From NCBI GenBank assembly GCA_942491465.1, contig CALOBA010000019.1:1-26853 (forward strand): DNA of 26,853 nucleotides. The letters run 5' to 3'. Both the position numbers and the translations under genes were made by a program. The number at the start of each line of letters is the position of its first letter. The first letter of the stretch is position 1. The notes below the pieces were generated by a model that saw only the letters and a list, made by a program, of their open reading frames with translations, made no database searches and was not told the origin of the DNA. Shown one piece after another: positions 19,459 through 26,853 of this stretch. Source of the stretch: CALOBA01 sp942491465. Its GTDB lineage: Bacteria; Pseudomonadota; Gammaproteobacteria; Chromatiales; Chromatiaceae.

Positions 19459-21021
19459 CTAATCCGCCCGTTGAATGGTCGCCGAATCGCCACCGCAGGC
19501 GCACATGTAACCGCAGCGCTCGCTGTAGGGAGAGATGTCTGCAGTACCCGGGTCATAAATAGTAGAGCCCGACGAATCGGTGTCATTTACGGCCGTCGAG
19601 CCGGGCTTGTGAGACCACTTACCACCCGCCCCTTCATCGAGCCGGTACCAGTGGTAGTCGCGATCGGGCCAAACGACCAGATAGACCTTGTGCATGCCGT
19701 CGGGACAGCTACCCGTCTTCGTGCTCGGGAGCAAGCCGTCACACTGTGCGGCGGGATAAACCGCGTCACAGGACATGGGGTTGGGGTAGTCGCCGCAGTA
19801 GCGACCCGGCTGCGCGAACGTATAGGTGATTTTGTCGTTCGCGTAGTTGTAACAGTTGTTATTCTGTTGTACGGAGCCGCCGTCGTTCCACACCCAGGGC
19901 TCATAGGGAGGTGCGTCGCATTGCGCCAGCTCGTCGACTACGCGAATATCGACGGAATCAAAGAACGATGGGTCGCCAATGCTGCCATTCGGGTTGGTAT
20001 CGACGCCGAAGTAGCAGGTGGTTTCGCCCAGCGGCAGCGGGCGCGGTCGAACCCGTAGACCTTGCCGTGGCAACAGTCGGCGCTGAAGGGAGACATGCAT
20101 GCCAAGCCGCCATCTCTTTCTCGGGATGATGTAGGAGATGGTGCGCCTCGGCGTGTCGCAATACACAAACCAATCGCCCCTAATCCCTGTGTATTGACCT
20201 GGGTCGAGCCAAAGCCGAAGACGGACGGGCGTTCCTCGCGTTACCACGATCGGCCCGTCGGAGCCGTTTGCCTTGATGTCGGGCACCGGGTCATCGGTAG
20301 GCGCTGCCCCATCGAGACAGAACTCGATCTCGTTGGTCGCGACTCTCACGCCTTCGGAATGATTCGCGAACGTATCGCTAAGAAAGCCGTTGATGAGCGT
20401 TCTTCCGTCATTACCCTCGACCACCGCATTTCCGATGAATGGGAACGAGCCGGTCGGAATGCCCGTCGTCGCACTCAGTCCCATCGAAAAGATGCCCCAC
20501 CCTGGGTTGGACAGCGAGACGTCAGCAGGAAGGCCAGCCCAAACGGGGTGACCATCCGTCGCGATCAAGGTCTCATTGCTGCCACCGGTGTAAGAGGCGC
20601 CGAACGACGAGGCGAGCCCCGCGTCTAGCGTCCAATCCGTCAGGATTGCGTGGCCACCGCCCTCAACATAGCTGGACAACTGGGAAGCGAACATCGACGT
20701 ATCGGACCAGTTCTGCTGAGCGGCAATGATGCAGTCCCAAGATTGGCTACCGATCAACTGCGCGAAAGACGCTGGATCGGAGGTGAAAGTCGGCGAAATC
20801 CCGAGTCCTGACAGGGCGTCGTCGAAGACGTCGTCACCCACCTCGTGGTCTTTGTAAAAGAGAACTGCGCCTGACGTCGCTTCGCCTTCGATCAGCACTG
20901 AGGTTTGAGGGGGAGCGGGGGCGATGGCGTTCTGGCTGTCCGCGATTGCGGCACAGCTAAGCGTTGCCGCAGCCAAAGCGGCTGTGGTGTGAGCAATACA
21001 TGAGTGTCGTCGTCTTTGCAT
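19459..21021 (-). CDS. Secreted multidomain protein with amidotransferase-like and Cys/His-rich domains
   Basis: 520 residues. A signal peptide (about 1-27) precedes a region (42-230) with the alternating pattern of a class I glutamine amidotransferase-like or ThuA-like fold: SGAVLFYKD, the segment WDCIIAAQQ, and YVEGGGHAILTDW. A beta-rich domain (255-345) contains GDWFVYCDTP and ETTCYFGVDTNPNG, a pattern seen in extracellular beta-sandwich domains. The C-terminal domain has NNNCYNYA (Cys390), HKVYLVVWPDRDYHWYR (His444, His457), WSHKPG (His471) and many further cysteines. Conservation-like spacing of Cys and His suggests a CHAP/NlpC-like peptidase fold, but this is inference. The ATG at 21021 has AGGAG eight bases upstream. 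The product is probably periplasmic or exported. No frameshift is needed to explain its Arg-rich stretch at 299-327. Confidence 0.7.
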   Translation of the reverse strand: MQRRRHSCIAHTTAALAAATLSCAAIADSQNAIAPAPPQTSVLIEGEATSGAVLFYKDHEVGDDVFDDALSGLGISPTFTSDPASFAQLIGSQSWDCIIAAQQNWSDTSMFASQLSSYVEGGGHAILTDWTLDAGLASSFGASYTGGSNETLIATDGHPVWAGLPADVSLSNPGWGIFSMGLSATTGIPTGSFPFIGNAVVEGNDGRTLINGFLSDTFANHSEGVRVATNEIEFCLDGAAPTDDPVPDIKANGSDGPIVVTRGTPVRLRLWLDPGQYTGIRGDWFVYCDTPRRTISYIIPRKRWRLGMHVSLQRRLLPRQGLRVRPRPLPLGETTCYFGVDTNPNGSIGDPSFFDSVDIRVVDELAQCDAPPYEPWVWNDGGSVQQNNNCYNYANDKITYTFAQPGRYCGDYPNPMSCDAVYPAAQCDGLLPSTKTGSCPDGMHKVYLVVWPDRDYHWYRLDEGAGGKWSHKPGSTAVNDTDSSGSTIYDPGTADISPYSERCGYMCACGGDSATIQRAD

Positions 21022-21326
21022 AGGTCAACTCCTATCTCCTTCGCGTGAACCAACCGAAAAAGAATTCTCCAGATACCGCCCCAAGCGCTCGGAACGTCAG
21101 AACTCTCTTTTGCTCAAGTATCGCGACGCAAAATGGTGTCACCGCTTCCTAACCAGCTTGAGGGGCTGGGGCTGAACGACTTATCGAGGATGTGCTGGTC
21201 GAGCGATCTCAGTCATTCAGGCAGGCGCTATGCCGAGCAGAAAACTGCGGATCCGGCACGAATCCGACAAACCCTTTCTATTTAATAAAAATGTAGCTCC
21301 GAATTGCGGCGCTGTCAAGGCGAGAG
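21022..21326. other. Intergenic region before the IS4 element
   Basis: 305 bases, the presumed promoter region of the minus-strand secreted-protein operon. It includes AT-rich DNA near 21280-21295. No gene or clear promoter is identified. The last eight bases are the left target duplication of the IS. Confidence 0.4.
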
Positions 21327-21534
21327 CAACGGTGTCCGTCTCGTATTTGCCGGTAGGCGAAAAAGCCGCCGCGTTGGCGGCCTCAGCGGGCCACTGCACG
21401 GTGAGCAGAGACATTTCGGTGCGATGTCGACTGAGCATGGCGCCGACGTAGGAGGCGGCCTGTGATTCGGCCATTTATTTTGCGTTTTCAGCAAATAAAC
21501 GCTTGACAGGGTTTGGCAAAAATGGTCGCGATAT

Positions 21535-21553
21535 GTTGTTGATAAACAACAAC
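21535..21553 (+). promoter_or_regulatory. Hairpin before the IS4 transposase start
   Basis: GTTGTTG (21535-21541) pairs with CAACAAC (21547-21553) around ATAAA, just upstream of the transposase start at 21570. Stems at this position in insertion sequences often limit translation from read-through transcripts; that role is inferred. A TTGACA lies at 21513-21518 but no -10 box stands at normal spacing. Confidence 0.35.
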
Positions 21554-21569
21554 TTATTGAGGCCCTACG

Positions 21570-22869
21570 ATGATCCGCGATCGCTTGACACAGCTGATGG
21601 TCCACCTGACCGACAACACCGTGCTCGGGGAGCTGCTGACGCCAATGCGCCACGCGCTGGCCGCGGTGCGCGGGGCTGCCTCGCTCGGGCGGGTGTTGAG
21701 CATGGAGGATTTCATTGCGTTGGGGGTGCTGCGCCACCTGCGCGGCATGACGACGCTGCGCGAGCAGGTGCAGGCGTTGCTGCATCTGGACCCGGCGCAG
21801 GCGGCGCACGTGCCCCTGCCGCGCTCGACCTGGTCGGATGCGCTCTCGGCAGGCTCGCGCCTGATGGTCCTGAAGGAGACGCTGACGGTGCTCAACGCCG
21901 AGGCCAGTGCGACGCTGCCCGATCGCTTGGCTGGCATCCGGGTTGGGTGCGCGCGCGGTGGGTGCCATCGACGGAACTTACCAGCGCGAGAGCGCGCACT
22001 TTCGCCGCCGCACGTCCAAGCAGGGCGGCGAGGACAACGCCAAGGGCCACGCTTTGCTGACCTTCTACAACCTGCGCACGGGCCTGCCCCAGGATGTCTT
22101 CGTGGAGACGCGCTCGCGCCACGAGACGCGCCTGCTGCGCGACTATGATCGCGATGCGCAGGCCATGACCCGCACCAAGGGCATGCTGTGGCTGGTCGAT
22201 CGCGCCTTCATCGATGCCTCCTTCCGGGACGCGAAGAAGGCGAAACTCGCGAGCACGATGATCACGCGCATGAAGTCGAGCCTGCGCATCGACTCCACCG
22301 AAGGGTTGCCGATTGCCGATGACCCAGCGAATGCCGGGGTGGTCAAGGATCTCCGTATCACGCTCTCCAGTTCCCCGGAGCCGTGGCGCTTGATCACCTA
22401 TCGCACCCGACGTGGTCATCAGGTGGAGTTTCTCACCAACGACTTCGATCTGCTGCCCGGCGTGATCGCCTTCCTGTATGCGCGGCGCTGGGACGAGGAG
22501 AAGTGTTTTGACACCTGGAAAAATGACTTTAGCCAAGCCAAGGCGTGGGGCAAGGGGCCGGTGGCCATCGAGAATCAGACGCGCCTGGCCATCGTGACCA
22601 GTGTCCTGGTCGCCCTGGCGCTGCACGCGACCCTTGGGCTTGATGGCTTCAACGACGAGAAGGCGTTGCGCAAACAGGACAAGCGTCAAGTCGCACCCAC
22701 CGATCGACCCGATGCTACCGACCGACCCGACTGGACCGTGCCGGTGTTTCGCTACACCTCCAAGGTGAGCCGCCAGGTGCTGCGCTTCTTTAAGCACTGT
22801 TTTCTTAAACCGGCGTCACCAGCGCTCTATGAACGCGAGCTACGGCCTATGTTGACAGCGTATCTGTGA
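21570..22869 (+). pseudogene. IS4-family transposase, frameshifted
   Basis: About 433 codons. The N-terminal part (MIRDRLTQLMVHLTDNTVLGELLTPMRHA) is in one frame, and after LPDRLAGI near 21938-21940 the frame must move by +1 (or two bases are missing) to give GLGARAVGAIDGTYQRESAHF. The catalytic DDE residues are the Asp in AIDGTY, the Asp in LWLVDRAF, and the Glu in YARRWDEEKCFDTWKNDF, the Y-R-E-K signature of IS4. Without the shift, the N-terminal product stops at 22148. The terminal repeats are intact, so the element could still be moved by a transposase supplied in trans. Confidence 0.85.
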
Positions 22870-22896
22870 AATGGACCGGACACCGTTGGGCGAGAG

Positions 22897-23054
22897 GAAA
22901 CGGCACAGCCCTGAAGCATGAGCAGCCGCCGACGCAGCCGGCGGCGCCGTCCCGGCGACGTCCATACGAGCGGAAAAGGGGTCCGAGCGGAAAAGGGGTC
23001 AGAGCCTGAGGTATCCCCACAGCGGAAAAGGGGTCCGGAAAAGGGGTCAGACCC
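22897..23054. repeat. Short tandem repeats next to the outer IS end
   Basis: CGGAAAAGGGGTC occurs four times: 22971-22983, 22988-23000, 23023-23035 and 23036-23048. A larger 30-base unit (AAAAGGGGTCAGAGCC-TGAGGTATCCCCA and one base) at 22991-23020 recurs at 23039-23068 with two differences, its second copy running into the end of the outer IS. No gene is present. Confidence 0.7.
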
Positions 23055-23089
23055 TGAGGTATCCCCAGAAAATTTCCACCTCGCCGGTT

Positions 23090-23695
23090 TCACTCTGCAA
23101 GCAGTGCGTCGTGGTCACTCGCGACCCATTGATCCAGTGGCCCGATGACGTCGGCCAGCACGGCGATCGCTGTCTTGCCGTCCTCCAGCGTGAGCAGCAG
23201 GCGGGCCAGGAACACCCGCGAGTAGGCGCGGCGCTTGCGGCTGCCGGGGCGTAGCTGCTCATGCAATCCGCAGCACTCTGCGGCGGTGCCAATCAGCCAG
23301 AGCAGGATCGCGGCCAGCGAGGCGATGAGCAGCCGGCGAAGCGCCCAGTACCGCGCGAGGCGCTGCATTCGAGGCCGGTGCCGAAGTGCTGGCTCTTCAT
23401 GTCTCGGAAGCTCAATTCGATCTGCATTCTTTGCCGATAGACCTTGACCAGCCGCTTCGCCGACCAGTCGGCCAGCCGTGTCGAGGCCACCAGCAGCCAC
23501 GCCTACGCGCGCCCGCGGGCGCTCTGCCGGCTCTTCTTCGAGCGCGAGCGCTTGCCCGAGGCGGTCTTGTCCGTACGCCCTCGGTCGGGCTGGCGCACCA
23601 GCACGAAGACGGCCCGCAACGGGTTGCTGCGCACCCATTCGCCAATGCCGAGCATCCGTGCCGTGGTGGTCGCCTCGGCAAACACCCGCTTGCAG
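23090..23695 (-). pseudogene. IS4-family transposase, C-terminal part
   Basis: From the IS66 junction the frame gives RVFAEATTTARMLGIGEWVRSNPLRAVFVLVRQ, then WLLVASTRLADWSAKRLVKVYRQRMQIELSFRDMKSQ, carrying the Y-R-E motif with the catalytic Glu. A second break near 23331-23338 is needed to reach LLIASLAAILLWLIGTAAECCGL and the end SDHDALLAE at 23090. The stretch from about 23503 to 23695 is also read through by the IS66 tnpC frame. Confidence 0.75.
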
Positions 23696-25311
23696 CAGGC
23701 GCCGGCGAACGGGCCCCGGCCGACCCCGAGGCGCCGAGGGGGGGTGGCGGTCGGCAGATGTTCGAACAGGTACGTCAGGTAGGCGTGGGGCTCCAGGCCA
23801 TTGGCCTTGGCGGTCTCGACCAAGCTGTAGAGCAGCGCGCTGGTCTCGGCACCGGCGGGGCTGCCGGCGAACAGCCACGCCTTTCTTCCGACCACGAACG
23901 GACGGATGGCGTTCTCGGTGCGGTTGTTGTCGATCGCGATGTGCCCGTCGTCGAGGAAGGTGATCAGGGTCGGCCACTGATTGAGGGCATAGCCGATGGC
24001 CTTGCCGAGCAGGCTTTTGGGCAGGACGCGCTCGGCGGCCTTGTCGAGCCACTGGCGGATGCGGGTGAGGATTGGGGCGCTGCGCTCGGCGCGAGCGCAC
24101 GTTCGCGTGGCCGCCGCCTCGCCGCGGATGCTGCGCTCGACGGCGTAGAGCTCGCCGATGAGGGCGACCATCTGTTGCGCGGCGGCACCGTTGCGCCCGG
24201 TGGCGGCCTCGACGAACTTGCGCCGGACATGCGCCCAGCAGCCGGCGTGGCCGATCACCTCGGGGGTCTCGGCGAGGACGTGATAGGCGCTGTAGCCATC
24301 GGATTGCAGATAGACGCGCGACGGCGGATCGGCACCGGGCGGGGCGCGGGTCTGTGCGGGGAACAAGACCTGCTGCGGCACTTGTGCGGCACGGCTTTCG
24401 GCGTATTCGAACCAACGCACGGGCGCTTCGGGCGGGCCGCCGCAGAACACCCACATGAACGATTGCTGCGTATTCTCGCGTCCCGGCTCGTCCATGACTT
24501 GGAGCCGAGTCTCGTCGATCTGCACCACCGGTCCTTGGCACAGCAGTGCCTTGAGCGCGGCGGCGATGGGCTTGAGCGGGGTGGTCAGCTGCATCAGCAG
24601 CCCGGCCATGGTCTGGCGGCTGAGCTCGATGCCCTCGCGTGCGAACAGCTTCTCTTGGCGATACAGGGGCAGGCCGTCGATGAATTTGCCGGTCACGATG
24701 GCGGCAATCAGCGAGCTGTGGGCGATGGACTTGGGGATGATCTGTGCCGCACGTGGGGCGATCTTCACACCGACCTCGGCGCCGGGCACATCCTCATTGA
24801 TGGGGACGTACTTGGCGCGCTTGGTCACGACCACGTAGTACTGGCGCGGGATCACGGCCAGCTGCTCGGCGCTGTCGTAGCCGATGAAGGTCCAGTCCCC
24901 GCCCATCGCGGCCTTCACCGCCGCAGGCAGATCGATGACGCGCTCCACGCGCGGCAGGTGGGCGGGCAACGGGCGGCGGATCGGCTTGCGCTTGGGGGTG
25001 TCGGTCTCGGCGGGCTTCGGCGCCGGTGGCTCACTCGGTGTCGGCAACGCGGCCTCCAACTCGCCGATCAGCGCTTCGAGCTCGGCCTCGTCGAACAGCG
25101 GCAGTTGGTTCTCGGGAATGCGGTCGGCACTCGCCCCGAAGCGTTTACGCCGCAGCAGCTCGATGGCTTCGAGCAATTGCTCGATACGTGTCGTTTGCGC
25201 CGCCCGTTCGCGCTCGGATTCAACCAATTTCTCATTCAATTGCAGGATGATTCGCTGCAATTCAGCCGGGTCTTCGGGCAGTGGGCATACGCTGTCGAGC
25301 ATGCGCGGCAT
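23503..25311 (-). CDS. tnpC: IS66-family transposase TnpC
   Basis: 602 residues as an open frame. The N-terminus is a coiled coil (LQRIILQLNEKLVESERERAAQTTRIEQLLEAIELL in part) followed by the RRKRFGASAD motif. Catalytic residues of the DDE core lie in VVQIDETRLQVMD, YLQSDGYSAYH and AIDNNRTENAIRPFVVGRKAWLF. The last roughly 65 residues (from about RVFAEATTTARML) are encoded by the interrupted IS4 gene beyond the inferred IS66 end, so the C-terminus is chimeric; the usual ALLPW-type tail of TnpC is missing. The start at 25311 lies 38 bases after tnpB. Confidence 0.88.
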   Translation of the reverse strand: MPRMLDSVCPLPEDPAELQRIILQLNEKLVESERERAAQTTRIEQLLEAIELLRRKRFGASADRIPENQLPLFDEAELEALIGELEAALPTPSEPPAPKPAETDTPKRKPIRRPLPAHLPRVERVIDLPAAVKAAMGGDWTFIGYDSAEQLAVIPRQYYVVVTKRAKYVPINEDVPGAEVGVKIAPRAAQIIPKSIAHSSLIAAIVTGKFIDGLPLYRQEKLFAREGIELSRQTMAGLLMQLTTPLKPIAAALKALLCQGPVVQIDETRLQVMDEPGRENTQQSFMWVFCGGPPEAPVRWFEYAESRAAQVPQQVLFPAQTRAPPGADPPSRVYLQSDGYSAYHVLAETPEVIGHAGCWAHVRRKFVEAATGRNGAAAQQMVALIGELYAVERSIRGEAAATRTCARAERSAPILTRIRQWLDKAAERVLPKSLLGKAIGYALNQWPTLITFLDDGHIAIDNNRTENAIRPFVVGRKAWLFAGSPAGAETSALLYSLVETAKANGLEPHAYLTYLFEHLPTATPPRRLGVGRGPFAGACCKRVFAEATTTARMLGIGEWVRSNPLRAVFVLVRQPDRGRTDKTASGKRSRSKKSRQSARGRA

Positions 25312-25349
25312 TATAATTCAATAGCGGCAATCGCACACGATGAATTTGA

Positions 25350-25703
25350 TCAAAACAGGTCGAATTCAGCCCGTTTGTGGCCGTGCACACGCTTGGGATC
25401 GAGCCCTTCCAATAGCCAGCTCAATTCCCGAACCGAGAGCACGACCGGATCGCGTTCACGTGCAGTCGGCCACCAGAAGCGCTGCCGCTCCAGGCGCCGA
25501 TACCATAGCCAAAAGCCGTTGTTGTGCCAGAACAGCACCTTGAGCTTGTCGCGCCCGCGATTGCAGAAGACGAACAGATGACTGGAGAACGGATCGGCCT
25601 CCAGGACATCGACCACCAGCGCCGCCAGCCCGTCGATCTGTTTGCGCATATCCGTTGCCCCGGCCATCAGGTAGACCCGCGTATGGGCGCCGAAGCCGAT
25701 CAT
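25350..25703 (-). CDS. tnpB: IS66 accessory protein TnpB
   Basis: 117 residues, normal length. The family pattern is complete: MIGFGAHTRVYLMAGATDMRKQ, GLAALV, DPFSSHLFVFCNRGRDKLKVLFWHNNGFWLWYRRLE and FWWP. TnpB is required with TnpA and TnpC for IS66 transposition, with unclear biochemical role. Its ATG overlaps the tnpA stop (ATGA), so translation is coupled. Confidence 0.95.
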   Translation of the reverse strand: MIGFGAHTRVYLMAGATDMRKQIDGLAALVVDVLEADPFSSHLFVFCNRGRDKLKVLFWHNNGFWLWYRRLERQRFWWPTARERDPVVLSVRELSWLLEGLDPKRVHGHKRAEFDLF

Positions 25704-26053
25704 GGCGCAACCGGACCGCGCAGCAGCTCGACGACACGACGCAACGTCGCGGCGTCGAAGCCGGGGGCAACCTCCAAGCGCAGGTCTTCGCCAAGCACCA
25801 AGCGCAACGGTGCCTCGCCTGCGAGACCGGGGCGCTGATCAGCCAGCAGCGCCACCGGCAGCAGCCGCGCCGGCTGCGCCGCTCCCGGCGCGGCATCGAC
25901 TGTTCGATCCCCTCGCAGACGCTCGCGCCAGCGATGCAGGCTCGCGACCGAGATGCCGTGGTGCCGGCAATACTGCGCCTGAGTCAGCCCGCTGGCGGGG
26001 CAGCCCTCAACCAGTTGCCGCCATTGCCCGCGCGTGCGCCGTTGTTGTGCCAT
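25700..26053 (-). CDS. tnpA: IS66 accessory protein TnpA
   Basis: 117 residues. MAQQRRTRGQWRQLVEG and SGLTQAQYCRHHGISVASLHRWRERL form the helix-turn-helix N-terminal domain of IS66 TnpA; the C-terminus has LRLVLGEDLRLEVAPGFDAATLRRVVELL, the usual ending. The ATG at 26053 is preferred because similarity begins there and GGGGA precedes it; an in-frame ATG at 26080 would add nine residues. Confidence 0.9.
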   Translation of the reverse strand: MAQQRRTRGQWRQLVEGCPASGLTQAQYCRHHGISVASLHRWRERLRGDRTVDAAPGAAQPARLLPVALLADQRPGLAGEAPLRLVLGEDLRLEVAPGFDAATLRRVVELLRGPVAP

Positions 26054-26135
26054 GTCGTTTGTCCCCGGTGGGTTGAACATGGCGACATGGTCCACCCGTG
26101 GCGGGCCGCGGGGAAGAAGCGTTGGCCGGACGCCA

Positions 26136-26732
26136 CCTTGCGGCTGCGCCAACGGTGCTTGGGCTTGACGTAGTCGCGCCCGCGCACGCGCCCCACCAAC
26201 GCCAGCCCAGACGCTCGACCTCGCGATAGAACGGCACCTTGAAGCCGGAGTCGGCCACAATGATCGGATCGCCCGTCCTCGGTATCATCTGCGCGAGGCG
26301 GCGAAGGAACCGATGCTGCACCTGCCGATTGCCCAGACTGCCCTGCGGATGCACCTCCTCGTATAGCGTCAGGCTGCGCCCGCCCACCGGCACCGAGGCG
26401 CGCAGCAGATGCATGGATTGATCCTTCTTCAGATCGCTCCAGTCGATCACGATCAGCGGCTCGTCCACGCCGGCGAGCAGCATCCGGGCCAAGGCCCCGT
26501 AGATGTGTCGGCTGTCGTGCTGGAGGTGGTGGTTGCCCAGCAGCCGATCCGCTCGCTTGATGCGGTGGCGAACCGCCGCTGCGCCGCCGAAGCGCCGGCC
26601 GATCTCGGGTAAGGTCAGCCGCGGGCCGCGCACCGTGGCGGCCCCCGCTTCGAACGGTCCGGCCAAGCGCCGACGGTGGATGCCGGTAAGCACCGGGCCG
26701 ACGCAGCGCTGTAGAATCGTCAGGGCATGCAT
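26136..26732 (-). pseudogene. IS4-family transposase, N-terminal part
   Basis: Starts at 26732 (MHALTILQRCVG) with GGAGG upstream. It includes VIDWSDLKKDQSMHLLRASVPVGGRSLTLYEE with the first catalytic Asp and DPIIVADSGFKVPFYREVERLGWRW with the second. A one-base loss near 26195-26200 shifts the frame; correction gives WVGRVRGRDYVKPKHRWRSRK up to the IS66 junction. With the part at 23090-23695 this reconstructs one IS4 transposase. Confidence 0.8.
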
Positions 26733-26853
26733 GGGGGTCCTCCACAGGTTTGGTCGCCCGTTGTGGACCGTCAAACCCCATGCATGCTCATTTCTCCTCT
26801 AGGGCTCGCTCCTAAGCGTTTGTCTTATAATGTTTTTATCTGGGGATACCTCA
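26733..26853. other. 5' untranslated end of the outer IS4 element
   Basis: Contains the ribosome binding site of the transposase, an AT-rich stretch (26818-26838) likely to serve as promoter on the minus strand, and the 15-bp terminal repeat at 26839-26853, where the window stops. Confidence 0.5.

Larger units (their letters stand above)
21319..22896. mobile_element. IS4-family insertion sequence with 8-bp target duplication
   Basis: The element proper is 21327-22888 (1562 bp). Its ends CAACGGTGTCCG (21327-21338) and CGGACACCGTTG (22877-22888) are perfect 12-bp terminal inverted repeats, with imperfect similarity continuing inwards. The direct repeat GGCGAGAG borders it on both sides (21319-21326 and 22889-22896), a target duplication of the size known for IS4 elements. 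The exact duplication indicates a fairly recent insertion. It encodes one transposase, now frameshifted. Confidence 0.88.
23696..26135. mobile_element. IS66-family insertion sequence (boundaries approximate)
   Basis: Three minus-strand genes in the standard order tnpA-tnpB-tnpC span about 2.44 kb, normal for IS66. The boundaries are inferred: the split halves of the IS4 transposase rejoin sensibly here, the inner ends show weak inverted similarity centred on CCGGCxAACG, and the flanks GCTTGCAG (23688-23695) and CCTTGCGG (26136-26143) match at 6 of 8 bases, as a decayed 8-bp target duplication would. The typical GTAA ends of IS66 are not seen. Confidence 0.6.
23055..26853. mobile_element. Second IS4-family element, interrupted by an IS66 element
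   Basis: TGAGGTATCCCCAGA (23055-23069) and its exact reverse complement (26839-26853) are 15-bp terminal repeats. Between them on the minus strand are the two halves of one IS4-type transposase (26732-26136 and 23695-23090) around an IS66 insertion. Without the IS66 part the element is about 1.35 kb, normal for IS4. The window ends on the last base of the right repeat, so any target duplication there is not visible. Confidence 0.8.

Noticed and set aside
19938..20173. Possible frameshift inside the 520-residue secreted protein, suggested by an Arg-rich stretch
   Set aside because: The main frame fits the beta-domain pattern on both sides (WFVYCDTP and ETTCYFGVDTNPNG) with plausible spacing, so no shift is required.
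22971..23048. Four short repeats considered as a CRISPR array
   Set aside because: Units are only 13 bases, spacing is irregular (some adjacent) and no cas genes are present.

Overview
The window is GC-rich DNA dominated by central carbon metabolism genes of gammaproteobacterial type, followed by a decayed mobile-element zone. The gene set fits an anaerobic or phototrophic sulfur-oxidising gammaproteobacterium such as a member of the Chromatiaceae: a succinate dehydrogenase/fumarate reductase with an HdrB-like subunit instead of membrane anchors, an NAD malate dehydrogenase, a 2-oxoacid:ferredoxin oxidoreductase and a glycogen phosphorylase. This placement is an inference from gene content, not from a marker gene.

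Layout. 1-652 is intergenic DNA with two repeat families (a perfect 21-bp inverted repeat and a REP-like hairpin). 653-2023 is a FAD-dependent dehydrogenase gene with two mutually compensating frameshifts. 2290-4167 encodes a long MscS-type channel with a periplasmic coiled coil. On the minus strand, 9895 down to 4225 reads sdhA - sdhB (one frameshift) - sdhE (HdrB-like) - mdh - bluB, probably one transcription unit through mdh. glgP (10643-13153) diverges from sdhA, and korA-korB (13386-16300) follow glgP on the plus strand. A nearly identical palindromic motif, each copy followed by an FNR-like half-site pair, lies in the sdhA/glgP intergenic region and again upstream of korA.

From 16749 the content changes: a DUF29 gene, an extreme poly-G tract (17702-17877) that looks like an assembly or sequencing fault, the C-terminal tail of a probable serine recombinase, the tail of an IS91-type transposase gene, and what may be the 5' end of a group II intron. 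A two-gene operon for secreted proteins of unknown function (21021 to 18957, with a terminator) is the least explained functional unit: an SGRPNP-motif protein and a protein with an amidotransferase-like N-terminus and a Cys/His-rich C-terminal domain.

The right end is insertion sequence DNA: an IS4-family element (21327-22888) with 12-bp terminal repeats and a perfect 8-bp target duplication, then a second IS4-family element (23055-26853) whose transposase gene is split by an IS66-family element (tnpA, tnpB, tnpC). The window ends exactly on the terminal repeat of the outer IS, as expected for a contig stopping at a repeat. At least six one- or two-base reading-frame breaks occur across unrelated genes, so residual sequencing error should be considered before calling these genes dead.
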